DNA of 64,000 nucleotides, from contig JBFLYN010000010.1 of assembly GCA_040756655.1 (NCBI GenBank), forward strand, positions 19,955 through 83,954, written 5' to 3'. This DNA comes from JBFLYN01 sp040756655 (lineage in GTDB: Bacteria > Bacillota > Sulfobacillia > UBA8153). The translations under genes and the position numbers were made by a program. The notes under the pieces were generated by a model. That model saw nothing but the letters and a program-made list of their open reading frames with translations. It did no database searches and had not been told where the DNA came from. Shown here piece by piece: positions 41,855 through 50,118 of the stretch. How positions within the stretch are numbered: position 1 is the first letter of the stretch; each line of letters starts with the position of its first letter.

Positions 41855-41864
41855 ACTGCTGACC

Positions 41865-42917
41865 ATGCTGATCCTGGTGATCAACCCCGGCTCGGCCAGT
41901 ACCAAGGTGGCCCTCTACCGACGGGACCAGTGCCTGGCCCGGGAAACTCTTTTCCATAGCGAGGAGGAACTGGCGGCGGGTTCGCAGCTGGACGCGCGGG
42001 GCCGGGCGGTGAGGGCCTTTCTGGCGGCCAGCGGCACGCCGCTCTCCCGGGTGACGGCCATCGCGGCCCGGGGTGGGCTGCTGGGGCCAGTAAGAGGCGG
42101 AACCTACCGGGTCAACGGCGCCATGTTGGAGGACCTGGCGGCGGCCCGGCGTGGTCACCACGCCAGCAACCTGGGAGGTCTTATAGCCGCGGAACTGGCC
42201 AGGGAAGCGCACTGCCCGGCCTACGTGGTGGACCCGGTTTCCGTGGACGAACTGGAGCCATGGGCCCGGGTCAGCGGGTGGAAGGAGCTGGAACGGCAAA
42301 GCCTGTTCCATGCCCTGAACTCCCGGGCCGTGGCCCGGTGCGCCGCCCGGGAACTGGGCAAGAGCTACGGTGAGGTCAACCTGATCGTAGCCCACCTGGG
42401 CAGCGGCATCTCGGTGAGCGCCCACCGGCGGGGCCGGGTAGTGGATGTGGCCAACCCCAACGACGAAGGACCTTTTTCCACCGAGCGTTCGGGCGGCCTT
42501 CCCGCCCGGCAGGTGATCGCCCTGGCACTGGCAGGCAGCGAGGAGAATTGCGAGTTCACCACCCGGGGCGGCCTGTACGGGTACCTGGGAACCCGGGACG
42601 CCACGGAAGTGGAAAAGCGCATCCGGGCGGGCGACGGGTATGCGGCGCTAGTGTACCGAGCGCTGGCCTACCAGGTGGCCCGGGAGATCGGTGCCATGGC
42701 CGCAGTGCTTTTTGGTCAAGTGGACGCAGTGGTGCTCACTGGAGGCCTGGCCTGGTCCGAACTGCTTACCACGCATATTGTCAATCAGATTGGCTTCATG
42801 GCGCTGATATTGCGCTATCCCGGCGAAAATGAGATGGAAGCGTTGGCCCTGGGTGTAGTGCGGGTGCTGGAGGGCGAGGAGGAACCCGGGATATACGGCG
42901 CTGGCCCGGCCGACTAG
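41865..42917 (+). CDS. buk: Butyrate/branched-chain fatty acid kinase, first copy
   Basis: The 350-residue acetokinase-family protein makes ATP and a carboxylic acid from an acyl phosphate. Motifs are VINPGSASTKVALY (phosphate 1), LIVAHLGSGISV (phosphate 2) and VVLTGGLAWSELL (adenosine). Family relatives are Buk enzymes acting on butyryl-, isobutyryl- or isovaleryl-phosphate. It is followed 14 nt later by ptb. A second, clearly diverged copy lies at 44951. Confidence 0.92.
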   Translation: MLILVINPGSASTKVALYRRDQCLARETLFHSEEELAAGSQLDARGRAVRAFLAASGTPLSRVTAIAARGGLLGPVRGGTYRVNGAMLEDLAAARRGHHASNLGGLIAAELAREAHCPAYVVDPVSVDELEPWARVSGWKELERQSLFHALNSRAVARCAARELGKSYGEVNLIVAHLGSGISVSAHRRGRVVDVANPNDEGPFSTERSGGLPARQVIALALAGSEENCEFTTRGGLYGYLGTRDATEVEKRIRAGDGYAALVYRALAYQVAREIGAMAAVLFGQVDAVVLTGGLAWSELLTTHIVNQIGFMALILRYPGENEMEALALGVVRVLEGEEEPGIYGAGPAD

Positions 42918-42931
42918 AGAGGAGCCCAGAC

Positions 42932-43858
42932 ATGATCAGGACTTTCGATGAACTGCTCAACGTGGTGCAGAAGCGGCAACCAGACCGGGTGGCCATTGCG
43001 GCGGCCGGGGATGTGGAGGCCCTGGAGGCTCTGAAGGAAGCGTCAGATTCGGGCCTGGCCACCGGCATTCTCATTGGTGATCCTGGCGAGATCGGGAGGT
43101 GCGCCGACCTGGTGGGCCTGGATCTTTCCGACCAGGAACTGGTGTCCGAACGGGACCCGGAAGCCGCCGCCCGGCTGGCGGTGCAGGCAGTGCGCAGCGG
43201 CCAGGCCAACGTGCTCATGAAAGGCCGGCTGCAGACTGCCGACCTTCTACGCGCGGCCCTCGACCGGGAGCGGGGACTGCGTACGGGCCGGCCCCTGAGC
43301 CACGTCGCAGTCATGGAACTCAAAGATGAACATCGGCTCATCCTGGTCACCGATGGGGGAGTGAACATAGCCCCGGACGTGGCCAGGAAAGCGCAGATCA
43401 TCGACAATGCCGTGGTGGTGGCCCACAAGCTGGGGATGACCCTGCCGCGGGTCGCGGTGCTGGCGGCCGTGGAAGTCATCAACCCGGAGATGCCGGCTAC
43501 CATCGACGCGGCCATGCTGGCCAAAATGGCCGACCGCCGGCAGATACGCAACGCCATCGTAGACGGCCCCTTGGCCCTGGACGTGGCCATCTCCAGGGAG
43601 GCGGCAGAACACAAAGGGCTCACCAGCCCGGTGGGCGGGCAGGCGGACATCCTGGTGGCTCCCAACATCGAGGCTGGAAACATACTGGTCAAATCCCTGC
43701 AGTATTTTGCCGGTGCCACCATGGCGGGCGTGGTGGTGGGAGCGCAGGTGCCCATAGTGGTGCTGTCCCGGGCAGACCGGGCCGAGAGCAAGCTTCTGTC
43801 TATAGCGTTGGCCAAGTACCTCGTGGAACCCAATGACGGTCTTACGGGAAGGGGGTAG
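42932..43858 (+). CDS. ptb: Phosphate butyryltransferase
   Basis: The 308-residue protein of the phosphotransacetylase/Ptb family converts acyl-CoA to acyl phosphate. Typical segments are MKGRLQTADLLRAALDRERGLR and HVAVMELKDEHRLILVTDGGVNIAPD. It links VOR (acyl-CoA) to Buk (ATP). Only one ptb serves two buk genes. ATG 42932 follows AGAGAGGAG. The next start lies 4 nt after the stop. Confidence 0.94.
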   Translation: MIRTFDELLNVVQKRQPDRVAIAAAGDVEALEALKEASDSGLATGILIGDPGEIGRCADLVGLDLSDQELVSERDPEAAARLAVQAVRSGQANVLMKGRLQTADLLRAALDRERGLRTGRPLSHVAVMELKDEHRLILVTDGGVNIAPDVARKAQIIDNAVVVAHKLGMTLPRVAVLAAVEVINPEMPATIDAAMLAKMADRRQIRNAIVDGPLALDVAISREAAEHKGLTSPVGGQADILVAPNIEAGNILVKSLQYFAGATMAGVVVGAQVPIVVLSRADRAESKLLSIALAKYLVEPNDGLTGRG

Positions 43859-43862
43859 CAGC

Positions 43863-44933
43863 ATGGAGATCTTCAAGCTCATGGAGGAGCATGGGCACGA
43901 ACAGCTGGTGTTTTGCCGTGACCGGGTCTCGGGATTGAGGGCCATCATCGGCATCCACGACACCACCTTGGGCCCGGGCCTGGGAGGGACCCGCATGTGG
44001 CCGTACCCGAGCGAAGAGGAAGCCATCGTTGATGTGCTCAGGCTGTCGGAAGGTATGACCTACAAGAATGCCGCCATGGGGCTGAATTTCGGCGGCGGCA
44101 AGGCCGTGATCATCGGGGATGCCCGCAAGGACAAAAGCGAGGTGCTGTTTAGGGCCTTTGGGAAGTTCGTGCAGAGCCTGGGCGGCCGGTACATCACTGC
44201 CGAGGACGTGGGCATCAGCGCATCAGACATGACCATCGTGCGGGCCGAGACCCGCCACGTGGCCGGGTTGCCCGAGACCAGCGGGGACCCATCGCCCGCC
44301 ACGGCATTTGGGGTGTACCGAGGCATGAAGGCATGTGCCCTCCAGGTGTTTGGCTCCGAGAGTCTCAAAGGCAAGGTCGTGGCCCTGCAGGGCATGGGGC
44401 ATGTCGGGAGTTGTCTGGCCCAGCACCTCCACGACGAAGGTGCCCGGCTGATAGTCAGCGATATCTACCCGGACCGGCTGGAAGTTGCGAAAAAGCAGTT
44501 TGAGGCCCAGGTTGTGGAACCCGATGCCATCTACGATGTGGAGTGCGACATCTTCTCTCCCAACGCCTTGGGGTCAGTAGTGAATGACCATACCATAGAC
44601 CGCCTTAGATGCAGAATCGTAGCCGGCGCTGCCAACAACCAGCTGGCCACGCCCCACCATGGCCGGCTCTTATCTGAGCGAGGGATCCTTTATGCACCTG
44701 ACTTTGTGATCAATGGCGGCGGGGTCACCAATGTGGCCGACGAGTTCGGCCCAGGTGGGTATAACCGGACTCGTGCCTACGCGCGCATCTCCCAGATCTA
44801 CGACAAAGTCCTGGAGGTGTTGAGCATCAGCCAGCGTGACGGGATCTACCCCCACGAAGCCGCTCATGTCCTGGCCCAGGAAAGGCTGGCCACCATGGGC
44901 CAGCTGAAAAGGATGCACCTACCAAGATCCTGA
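43863..44933 (+). CDS. ldh: Leucine dehydrogenase, second copy
   Basis: The 356-residue protein starts at ATG 43863, behind GAAGGGGG; the frame extends 30 nt further upstream without support. Lys68 (GMTYKNAA) and Lys80 (GLNFGGGKAV) match the classic leucine dehydrogenase active site, and the NAD site is LQGMGHVGSCLA. This copy has the conventional GGTR and GLN motifs, so it is the better candidate for a standard leucine dehydrogenase. It follows ptb and precedes the second buk, mirroring the first LeuDH-Buk pair. Confidence 0.93.
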   Translation: MEIFKLMEEHGHEQLVFCRDRVSGLRAIIGIHDTTLGPGLGGTRMWPYPSEEEAIVDVLRLSEGMTYKNAAMGLNFGGGKAVIIGDARKDKSEVLFRAFGKFVQSLGGRYITAEDVGISASDMTIVRAETRHVAGLPETSGDPSPATAFGVYRGMKACALQVFGSESLKGKVVALQGMGHVGSCLAQHLHDEGARLIVSDIYPDRLEVAKKQFEAQVVEPDAIYDVECDIFSPNALGSVVNDHTIDRLRCRIVAGAANNQLATPHHGRLLSERGILYAPDFVINGGGVTNVADEFGPGGYNRTRAYARISQIYDKVLEVLSISQRDGIYPHEAAHVLAQERLATMGQLKRMHLPRS

Positions 44934-44950
44934 CGGAAGGAAGGTTGCCC

Positions 44951-46024
44951 GTGTCCCAAAAAGACCAGGTGGTGCTGGTGATCAACCCCGGTTCCACCAG
45001 CACCAAGCTGGCTCTGTGCACTCGTACCGCAACCGTGCTGGCGACAAAAGTGGAGCACCCAACCGCCCAGCTGCAGTCGTTTCCCACGGTGGCATCGCAA
45101 TTTTCGTGGCGGCTGGGCCTGGTCGAGGAGTTCCTGGCCGGTTTTCATGGGCAGCTACGGGCGGTAGTGGGCCGGGGCGGCTTACTGCGTCCGGTGCCCG
45201 GGGGAACCTACCGGGTAAACCAGAAGATCCTGGCCGAGCTGGAGGCCGGTGCCTGGGGGGAGCACGCCTCCAACCTGGGAGCGTTGCTGGCGCACGCTGT
45301 GGCCGCCCCGCTGGGGCTGGAGGCCTTCATTGTCGACCCGGTGGTAGTTGACGAACTGGCGGAGCACGCCCGGGTCTCCGGGTGGCCGGGCATCGAACGG
45401 AGGAGTGTCTTCCACGCCTTGAACCACAAGGCGGTCGCCCGCCGGGCCGCCGCCGAGCTGGGCCGGGGCTACCAGGAGCTGGCCCTGGTGGTGGCGCACT
45501 TGGGCGGGGGTATAACCGTGGGGGCTCACCTGGAAGGAAAGGTCATCGATGTAAATAACGGCCTCGATGGAGAGGGCCCCTTCAGCCCCGAGCGGTCGGG
45601 AGCACTGCCGGTGACCGGGCTTTTCCGGCTGGTGGTTGGGCGACCCGGCGAAGCCGCGGGGTTCCTGTCCCGGGTCGCCGGGCGAGGGGGGCTCGTGGAC
45701 CACCTGGGCACCAGCGATGCCCAGGTGGTGGAAGAGCGCATCCGGGCGGGCGACGGCCGGGCCCGGCTGGTCTACGAGGCCATGGCCTACCAGGTGGCCA
45801 AGGAGATCGGGCGGGCCGCCGCCAGCCTAGGACGCAGGGCCGACGCCGTGGTGCTTACCGGGGGCCTGGCTCATTCCGCATACCTGACCGGCCTCATCGT
45901 CCCCAGGGTCGCCTGGGTGGCCAGCACCGTGCTGGTCTATGCCGGCGAGGAGGAGATGCTGGCGCTCAACGCCGGGGCCTGGCGAGTTCTGGACGGGTTG
46001 GAGAAGGTACGGGAGTATGACTAG
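44951..46024 (+). CDS. buk2: Butyrate/branched-chain fatty acid kinase, second copy
   Basis: The 357-residue protein of the acetokinase family has VINPGSTSTKLALCT, LVVAHLGGGITVGAH and VVLTGGLAHSAYL. I choose GTG 44951 because GGAAGG (44939-44944) is 6 nt upstream. The in-frame TTG at 44945 abuts that SD. It is diverged from the first copy, notably between residues 20 and 60, which argues for an old duplication with possible specialisation for different branched acyl phosphates. It overlaps the next gene by 8 nt. Confidence 0.92.
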   Translation: MSQKDQVVLVINPGSTSTKLALCTRTATVLATKVEHPTAQLQSFPTVASQFSWRLGLVEEFLAGFHGQLRAVVGRGGLLRPVPGGTYRVNQKILAELEAGAWGEHASNLGALLAHAVAAPLGLEAFIVDPVVVDELAEHARVSGWPGIERRSVFHALNHKAVARRAAAELGRGYQELALVVAHLGGGITVGAHLEGKVIDVNNGLDGEGPFSPERSGALPVTGLFRLVVGRPGEAAGFLSRVAGRGGLVDHLGTSDAQVVEERIRAGDGRARLVYEAMAYQVAKEIGRAAASLGRRADAVVLTGGLAHSAYLTGLIVPRVAWVASTVLVYAGEEEMLALNAGAWRVLDGLEKVREYD

Positions 46025-46676
46025 GATTACGATTTTCGTGGGCCGTTACGGGAGTGGCAAGACCGAAGTTGCCATCAACTACGCCCTGGGGCTTTTGCCG
46101 GGTGCCGTAGACCTGGTGGACCTGGACGTGGCAACCCCTTACTTTCGCGTCCGAGACGTCCGGCAGGAGCTGGTCGCCCGTTCGCTGCGGGTGCTGGTAC
46201 CCGGTGGGTCGTTGGCCACGGCCGACGTCCCGGTCCTGCCTGCCGGGCTAGCCGGGAGTCTAGCCGGTACCAGCCGGGTAGTCCTGGACGTGGGAGGAGA
46301 CGCTACGGGAGCACGGGTGCTGGGGTCCATCGCCGTTCAGCTAGATCCTGGCGCGTATGTTGCATATTTCGTTGTCAACCCCAACCGGCCTTTCACGCGC
46401 ACGGTAGAAGGCATCGAAGCTTCTTTTCGGGAGATCCAGGAAGTGTCCGGGGTGAGGGTGGACGGCATGGTGGTCAACAGCCACCTGGGTGCTGCCACCA
46501 CGGCCGAAGTGGTCGTACGGGGATACGACCTAGTAGAGGAAGCCTCCCGGCGCCTGGGAATGCCCGTGGCCATGGTGGCGATCCCGGCGGGGCTGGCAGA
46601 CCAGGTCGCCGCGAGTCGGGTAGGGGGTAGGGTTCTGGCGCTGGAGCTGTTCTTGAGACCTCCGTGGGCGCGATAG
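46017..46676 (+). CDS. P-loop ATPase of the VOR operon, function unknown
   Basis: The 219-residue protein has Walker A GRYGSGKTEVAINYAL near the N-terminus, VDLVDLDVATPYFRVRD and VVLDVGGDATGARVL, as in MinD/CobQ-like GTPase or ATPase folds. ATG 46017 overlaps buk2. It lies between the kinase and the ferredoxin/VOR genes and is probably co-transcribed. A role in cluster loading, assembly or regulation of VOR is a guess; no member is characterised as far as I know. Confidence 0.65.
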   Translation: MTRITIFVGRYGSGKTEVAINYALGLLPGAVDLVDLDVATPYFRVRDVRQELVARSLRVLVPGGSLATADVPVLPAGLAGSLAGTSRVVLDVGGDATGARVLGSIAVQLDPGAYVAYFVVNPNRPFTRTVEGIEASFREIQEVSGVRVDGMVVNSHLGAATTAEVVVRGYDLVEEASRRLGMPVAMVAIPAGLADQVAASRVGGRVLALELFLRPPWAR

Positions 46677-46709
46677 GACCTTTTCGAACCAGCGTAGGAG
46701 GTAGAGGGT

Positions 46710-46913
46710 ATGCCCAAGGTCGAGTTCGATGAGGACCGGTGCAAAGGCTGCGAGCTGTGCGTGGCCGTGTGCCCAGTCAAGATCATCCACATCACCGAGC
46801 GCATCAACCGGCAAGGATACCGGCCGGTGGATGTAACTGATCAGGAAAAATGCACTGCGTGCACCCTGTGCGCCCGGGTCTGTCCGGACACAGTCATCGA
46901 GGTGTACAAGTAG
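46710..46913 (+). CDS. vorD: VOR delta subunit, 2[4Fe-4S] ferredoxin
   Basis: The 67-residue protein has two CxxCxxCxxxCP motifs (CKGCELCVAVCP and CTACTLCARVCP). It passes electrons from the thiamine enzyme to free ferredoxin. GTAGGAGGTAGAGG precedes ATG 46710. It directly precedes vorB, vorA and vorC. Confidence 0.93.
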   Translation: MPKVEFDEDRCKGCELCVAVCPVKIIHITERINRQGYRPVDVTDQEKCTACTLCARVCPDTVIEVYK

Positions 46914-46935
46914 GGCAGAGGGGAGGAGGATCCGC

Positions 46936-48006
46936 TTGTCAGAGCCCATTCTCATGAAAGGTAACGAAGCCATCGCCGAAGCGGCCATCCGGGCAGGATG
47001 TCGTTTTTTCGCCGGGTATCCCATCACTCCACAAAACGAGCTTCCGGAGTACATGTCGCGGCGCATGCCCGAGGTAGGCGGCGTGTTCCTGCAGGCCGAG
47101 AGCGAAGTGGCAGCCATCAATATGCTCTACGGTGCCTCCGGCGCAGGCGCCCGGTGCCTCACCTCGTCGTCCAGCCCCGGGATCAGCCTCAAGCAGGAAG
47201 GGATCTCCTACATGTGCGGGGCGGAACTGCCCGCGGTCATTATCAACATAGTGAGGGGTGGGCCCGGGCTCGGCAACATCCAGCCCGCCCAGTCCGACTA
47301 CTTCCAGGCAACCCGCGGGGGCGGTCACGGGGACTACCGGACGGTGGTCTACGGGCCGGCTAGCCTCCAGGAGATGGTGGAACTGGTCATGGAGGCTTTC
47401 GACGTGGCCGACCGTTACCGGAACCCGGTGATGGTCCTGGGCGACGGTATCTTGGGCCAGATGATGGAACCGGTGGTGTTTGCCGACGACCAGGTCCGCG
47501 AACCGCAGCCCAAGCCGTGGGCTACCACCGGTGCCCGGGGCCGGGAGCGCCGGGTGCTCTCTTCGATATACCTGGAACCCGAGGACCTAGACCACCACAA
47601 CTGGAAGCTGGAAGCCAAGTACGAACAAATGCGGCAAAAGGAGGCCAGGTACGAACTGGTCCAGATGGAGGACGCCGAGCTCTGCCTGGTGGCATACGGC
47701 ACTACGGCCCGCATTTGCCGCACCGCGCTGGAGAAAGCCCGCAGCGCGGGGCTCAAGGTCGGGATGATCCGACCGATAACCCTATGGCCGTTTCCGGTCA
47801 AGGCGTTTGGGGAAGCCGGAGCGAACCTGCGTGCCTACCTGGTGGTGGAGATGAGCACCGGCCAGATGGTGGAGGATGTGCGCCTGGCCGTGAACGGTGC
47901 CCGCCCCGTGGCCTTCTATGGCAAGACAGGTGGCGCCGTGATGTTGCCCCAGCAGGTCGTGGACGCGCTCCAGGACCTGGCGGCTCGGGAGGGAGTAGGT
48001 CGATGA
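46936..48006 (+). CDS. vorB: 2-ketoisovalerate:ferredoxin oxidoreductase alpha subunit VorB
   Basis: The 356-residue protein has the PorA-type pyrimidine domain (RFFAGYPITPQNELPEYM) and GAGARCLTSSSSPGISLKQE. It oxidises branched-chain 2-keto acids to acyl-CoA with CoA and ferredoxin, together with VorA and VorC. TTG 46936 follows GGGAGGAGG at 46921-46929. An ATGA overlap leads into vorA. 2-oxoglutarate:ferredoxin oxidoreductase is the alternative; the ptb-buk-LeuDH context favours VOR. Confidence 0.92.
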   Translation: MSEPILMKGNEAIAEAAIRAGCRFFAGYPITPQNELPEYMSRRMPEVGGVFLQAESEVAAINMLYGASGAGARCLTSSSSPGISLKQEGISYMCGAELPAVIINIVRGGPGLGNIQPAQSDYFQATRGGGHGDYRTVVYGPASLQEMVELVMEAFDVADRYRNPVMVLGDGILGQMMEPVVFADDQVREPQPKPWATTGARGRERRVLSSIYLEPEDLDHHNWKLEAKYEQMRQKEARYELVQMEDAELCLVAYGTTARICRTALEKARSAGLKVGMIRPITLWPFPVKAFGEAGANLRAYLVVEMSTGQMVEDVRLAVNGARPVAFYGKTGGAVMLPQQVVDALQDLAAREGVGR

Positions 48007-48755
48007 AGAAGATATTTGCGCGCCCGCGCTCTCTCAAGGATACCCTTATGCACTACTGCCCGGGGTGCACGCACGGCATTGCACACCGGTTGATAGCGGA
48101 GGTCATGGACGAGCTGGACATCCGGGAGCGCACCGTCGGCGTGGCACCGGTGGGCTGCTCGGTGTTTGCCTACAACTACTTCGACTGCGATTTCCAGCAG
48201 GCCGCCCACGGCCGCGCCCCGGCGGTGGCCACCGGCATCAAGCGGGTGCAGCCCGACTGCATCGTCTTTGCCTACCAGGGCGACGGCGACCTGGCTTCCA
48301 TCGGGACCGCCGAGATCATCCACGCTGCCGCTCGCCGGGAGAACATCACCGTGATCTTCATCAACAACGCCATTTATGGTATGACCGGCGGCCAGATGGC
48401 TCCCACCACCCTGCCGGGCCAGGCCACCACCACGTCCCCTGGTGGCCGCGACGTAGAGAACAAGGGGTATCCCATCCGGGTAAGCGAACTCATGGCCACG
48501 CTGGAAGGAGCGGCCTACGTGGCCCGCGTGTCACTGCACAACCCCGCCGGCATCGCCCGGGCACGCCGGGCGGTGCTGCAGGCGTTTAGGTACCAGCTGG
48601 AAGGGAAGGGCTTCTCCCTGGTGGAGATGGTATCCACCTGCCCCACTAACTGGGGGCTTTCGCCGCTGGCTGCCCTCAAATGGTTGGAGGAGCACATGTT
48701 GCCCGCCTACCCCCTTGGCGTGTTCAAGGACATACAAGGAGGTGGGCAGGGATGA
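48003..48755 (+). CDS. vorA: 2-ketoisovalerate:ferredoxin oxidoreductase beta subunit VorA, TPP-binding
   Basis: The 250-residue protein starts at ATG 48003; the upstream open frame belongs to vorB shadow sequence. The TPP motif is AYQGDGDLASIGTAEI...NNAIYGMTGGQ and an HYCPGCTHG segment lies near the N-terminus. Together with VorB it forms the catalytic core. It ends with an ATGA overlap onto vorC. Confidence 0.93.
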   Translation: MKKIFARPRSLKDTLMHYCPGCTHGIAHRLIAEVMDELDIRERTVGVAPVGCSVFAYNYFDCDFQQAAHGRAPAVATGIKRVQPDCIVFAYQGDGDLASIGTAEIIHAAARRENITVIFINNAIYGMTGGQMAPTTLPGQATTTSPGGRDVENKGYPIRVSELMATLEGAAYVARVSLHNPAGIARARRAVLQAFRYQLEGKGFSLVEMVSTCPTNWGLSPLAALKWLEEHMLPAYPLGVFKDIQGGGQG

Positions 48756-49291
48756 AGCGGGCCGAAGTGATCATGGCCGGTTTTGGCGGGCAGGGAGTCA
48801 TGGCCATGGGGATGCTCCTGGCCTACGCCGGCATGAAGGAAGGCCGGCACGTGTCGTGGATGCCCTCGTACGGCCCGGAGATGAGGGGCGGTACTGCCAA
48901 CTGCGCGGTAGTGGTCTCTGAGGAGCCCATCGCCTCGCCACTGGTAACTGAGCCTACGGCGGTCATCGCCATGAACTTGCCCTCTTTCGACAAGTTCGAA
49001 AGGCGTGTGGTATCCCAGGGAGTGGTGGTGGTCAACGCGTCACTGGTGCACCGCCCGGCCGTGCGCAACGACATCCGAGTGATCTGGGTTCCGGCCAACG
49101 CGATCGCCCTTGAACTGGGTTCCGACCGGGTGGCCAACATGGTGGCACTGGGCGCCTATGTAGCCGCCAGCGGTGTGGTGGAAATGGAGTCAGTGGTGGA
49201 GTCGCTCAAGGGGGCGTTGCCACCACACCGGCATAACCTGATACCCCTGAACCGGCAAGCCCTGGACCGGGGTGCTGCCTGCGCACGGTAG
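48752..49291 (+). CDS. vorC: 2-ketoisovalerate:ferredoxin oxidoreductase gamma subunit VorC
   Basis: The 179-residue protein has VIMAGFGGQGVMAMGMLLAYAG and SYGPEMRGGTANCAVVVS, typical of the gamma domain of pyruvate/ketoisovalerate ferredoxin oxidoreductases. ATG 48752 follows GGAGGTGGGCAGGG. It is the last gene of the operon; no clear hairpin follows before the promoter at 49295. Confidence 0.93.
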   Translation: MKRAEVIMAGFGGQGVMAMGMLLAYAGMKEGRHVSWMPSYGPEMRGGTANCAVVVSEEPIASPLVTEPTAVIAMNLPSFDKFERRVVSQGVVVVNASLVHRPAVRNDIRVIWVPANAIALELGSDRVANMVALGAYVAASGVVEMESVVESLKGALPPHRHNLIPLNRQALDRGAACAR

Positions 49292-49294
49292 GCG

Positions 49295-49323
49295 TTGCAC
49301 CCGCCACGCAGCCATGGTAAAAT
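49295..49323 (+). promoter_or_regulatory. SigmaA-type promoter for the unknown gene at 49371
   Basis: TTGCAC (49295-49300), 17-nt spacer, TAAAAT (49318-49323). It begins 3 nt after the vorC stop and is 48 nt upstream of the start codon. Confidence 0.72.
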
Positions 49324-49370
49324 TGGCCTGTATAGGTAATCTTGGCCATTAGCCGGGAGGAGAGGTGTCC

Positions 49371-50066
49371 ATGACCCAGGAGGGGCGCCGTACAGGGGCA
49401 ACCGTCGACGAGATCGAACACCTGCTGGGGCAGTTGGCAGGAGTGCTGTCAGCCCGCATCGTTGTGAACGACTGGGGTGCCATCGAGGAAATTCACATAC
49501 TTGCGTCGACGGAACGCGCCCCCAAACAGGTGGTGCGCGATGTGGAGAGCACCCTGGCGGCCCGCTGGGGTATGAACGTCGATCACAAAAAGATCAGCGT
49601 GGCCCAAGTTACCGGGTCCTCCCTGCCGGTCCTACCTTTGCGCGTCAAACTCCTGGGTGTCAAGTTGGCTATGGACGGCAGGCTGGGAAAGGCAGAAGCC
49701 ATTGTCACCCTGGGTAGGGCCGACGATGACGCCGTCATCTATGAGGGCAAGTCTCAGGGTAACGGTTCGCGGGCCGGCATGCTGCGGGTGGTGGCCGAGG
49801 CAACCCTCAGTGCCCTCAACCAGGCATTGGAGCCCTCTAGTGCCTTTGTGTTGGAGGAAGCCGCCACCGTCGACTTGAGTCACCGGGAACTAGTGGTGGT
49901 AACCCTGGTATTGGTGTCCCCCCGCAGAAACGAGGAGGTCCTGGTGGGGGCCGTTGCTGTCAAGGGCGAGCTGGCCAAAGCCGTGGTCAAGGCAGTGCTG
50001 GACGCGGCCAACCGCAGGCTGGCCAAGCTGGCGGCCAGGCGGAGCCGGAGGGACGCCGCCAGCTGA
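49371..50066 (+). CDS. Conserved hypothetical protein, own promoter and terminator
   Basis: The 231-residue soluble protein has an N-terminal part of about 70 residues (DEIEHLLGQLAGVLSARIVV, then IEEIHILASTERAPKQVVRD) that looks like a small alpha/beta domain. It is followed by two similar alpha/beta repeats (LGVKLAMDGRLGKAEAIVTLGR and later VVVTLVLVSPRRNEEVLVG). ATG 49371 has GGGAGGAGAGG 7 nt upstream; GTG 49365 is too close. It is monocistronic. I do not recognise the function. Confidence 0.6.
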   Translation: MTQEGRRTGATVDEIEHLLGQLAGVLSARIVVNDWGAIEEIHILASTERAPKQVVRDVESTLAARWGMNVDHKKISVAQVTGSSLPVLPLRVKLLGVKLAMDGRLGKAEAIVTLGRADDDAVIYEGKSQGNGSRAGMLRVVAEATLSALNQALEPSSAFVLEEAATVDLSHRELVVVTLVLVSPRRNEEVLVGAVAVKGELAKAVVKAVLDAANRRLAKLAARRSRRDAAS

Positions 50067-50093
50067 GTTCCCATACATATGCAGCCAGTAGTG

Positions 50094-50118
50094 GGGCCCG
50101 TATCCGGGCCCTTTTTTT
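50094..50118 (+). terminator. Rho-independent terminator
   Basis: GGGCCCG-TATC-CGGGCCC (50094-50111) followed by seven T. It lies 28 nt after the stop at 50066. Confidence 0.88.
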
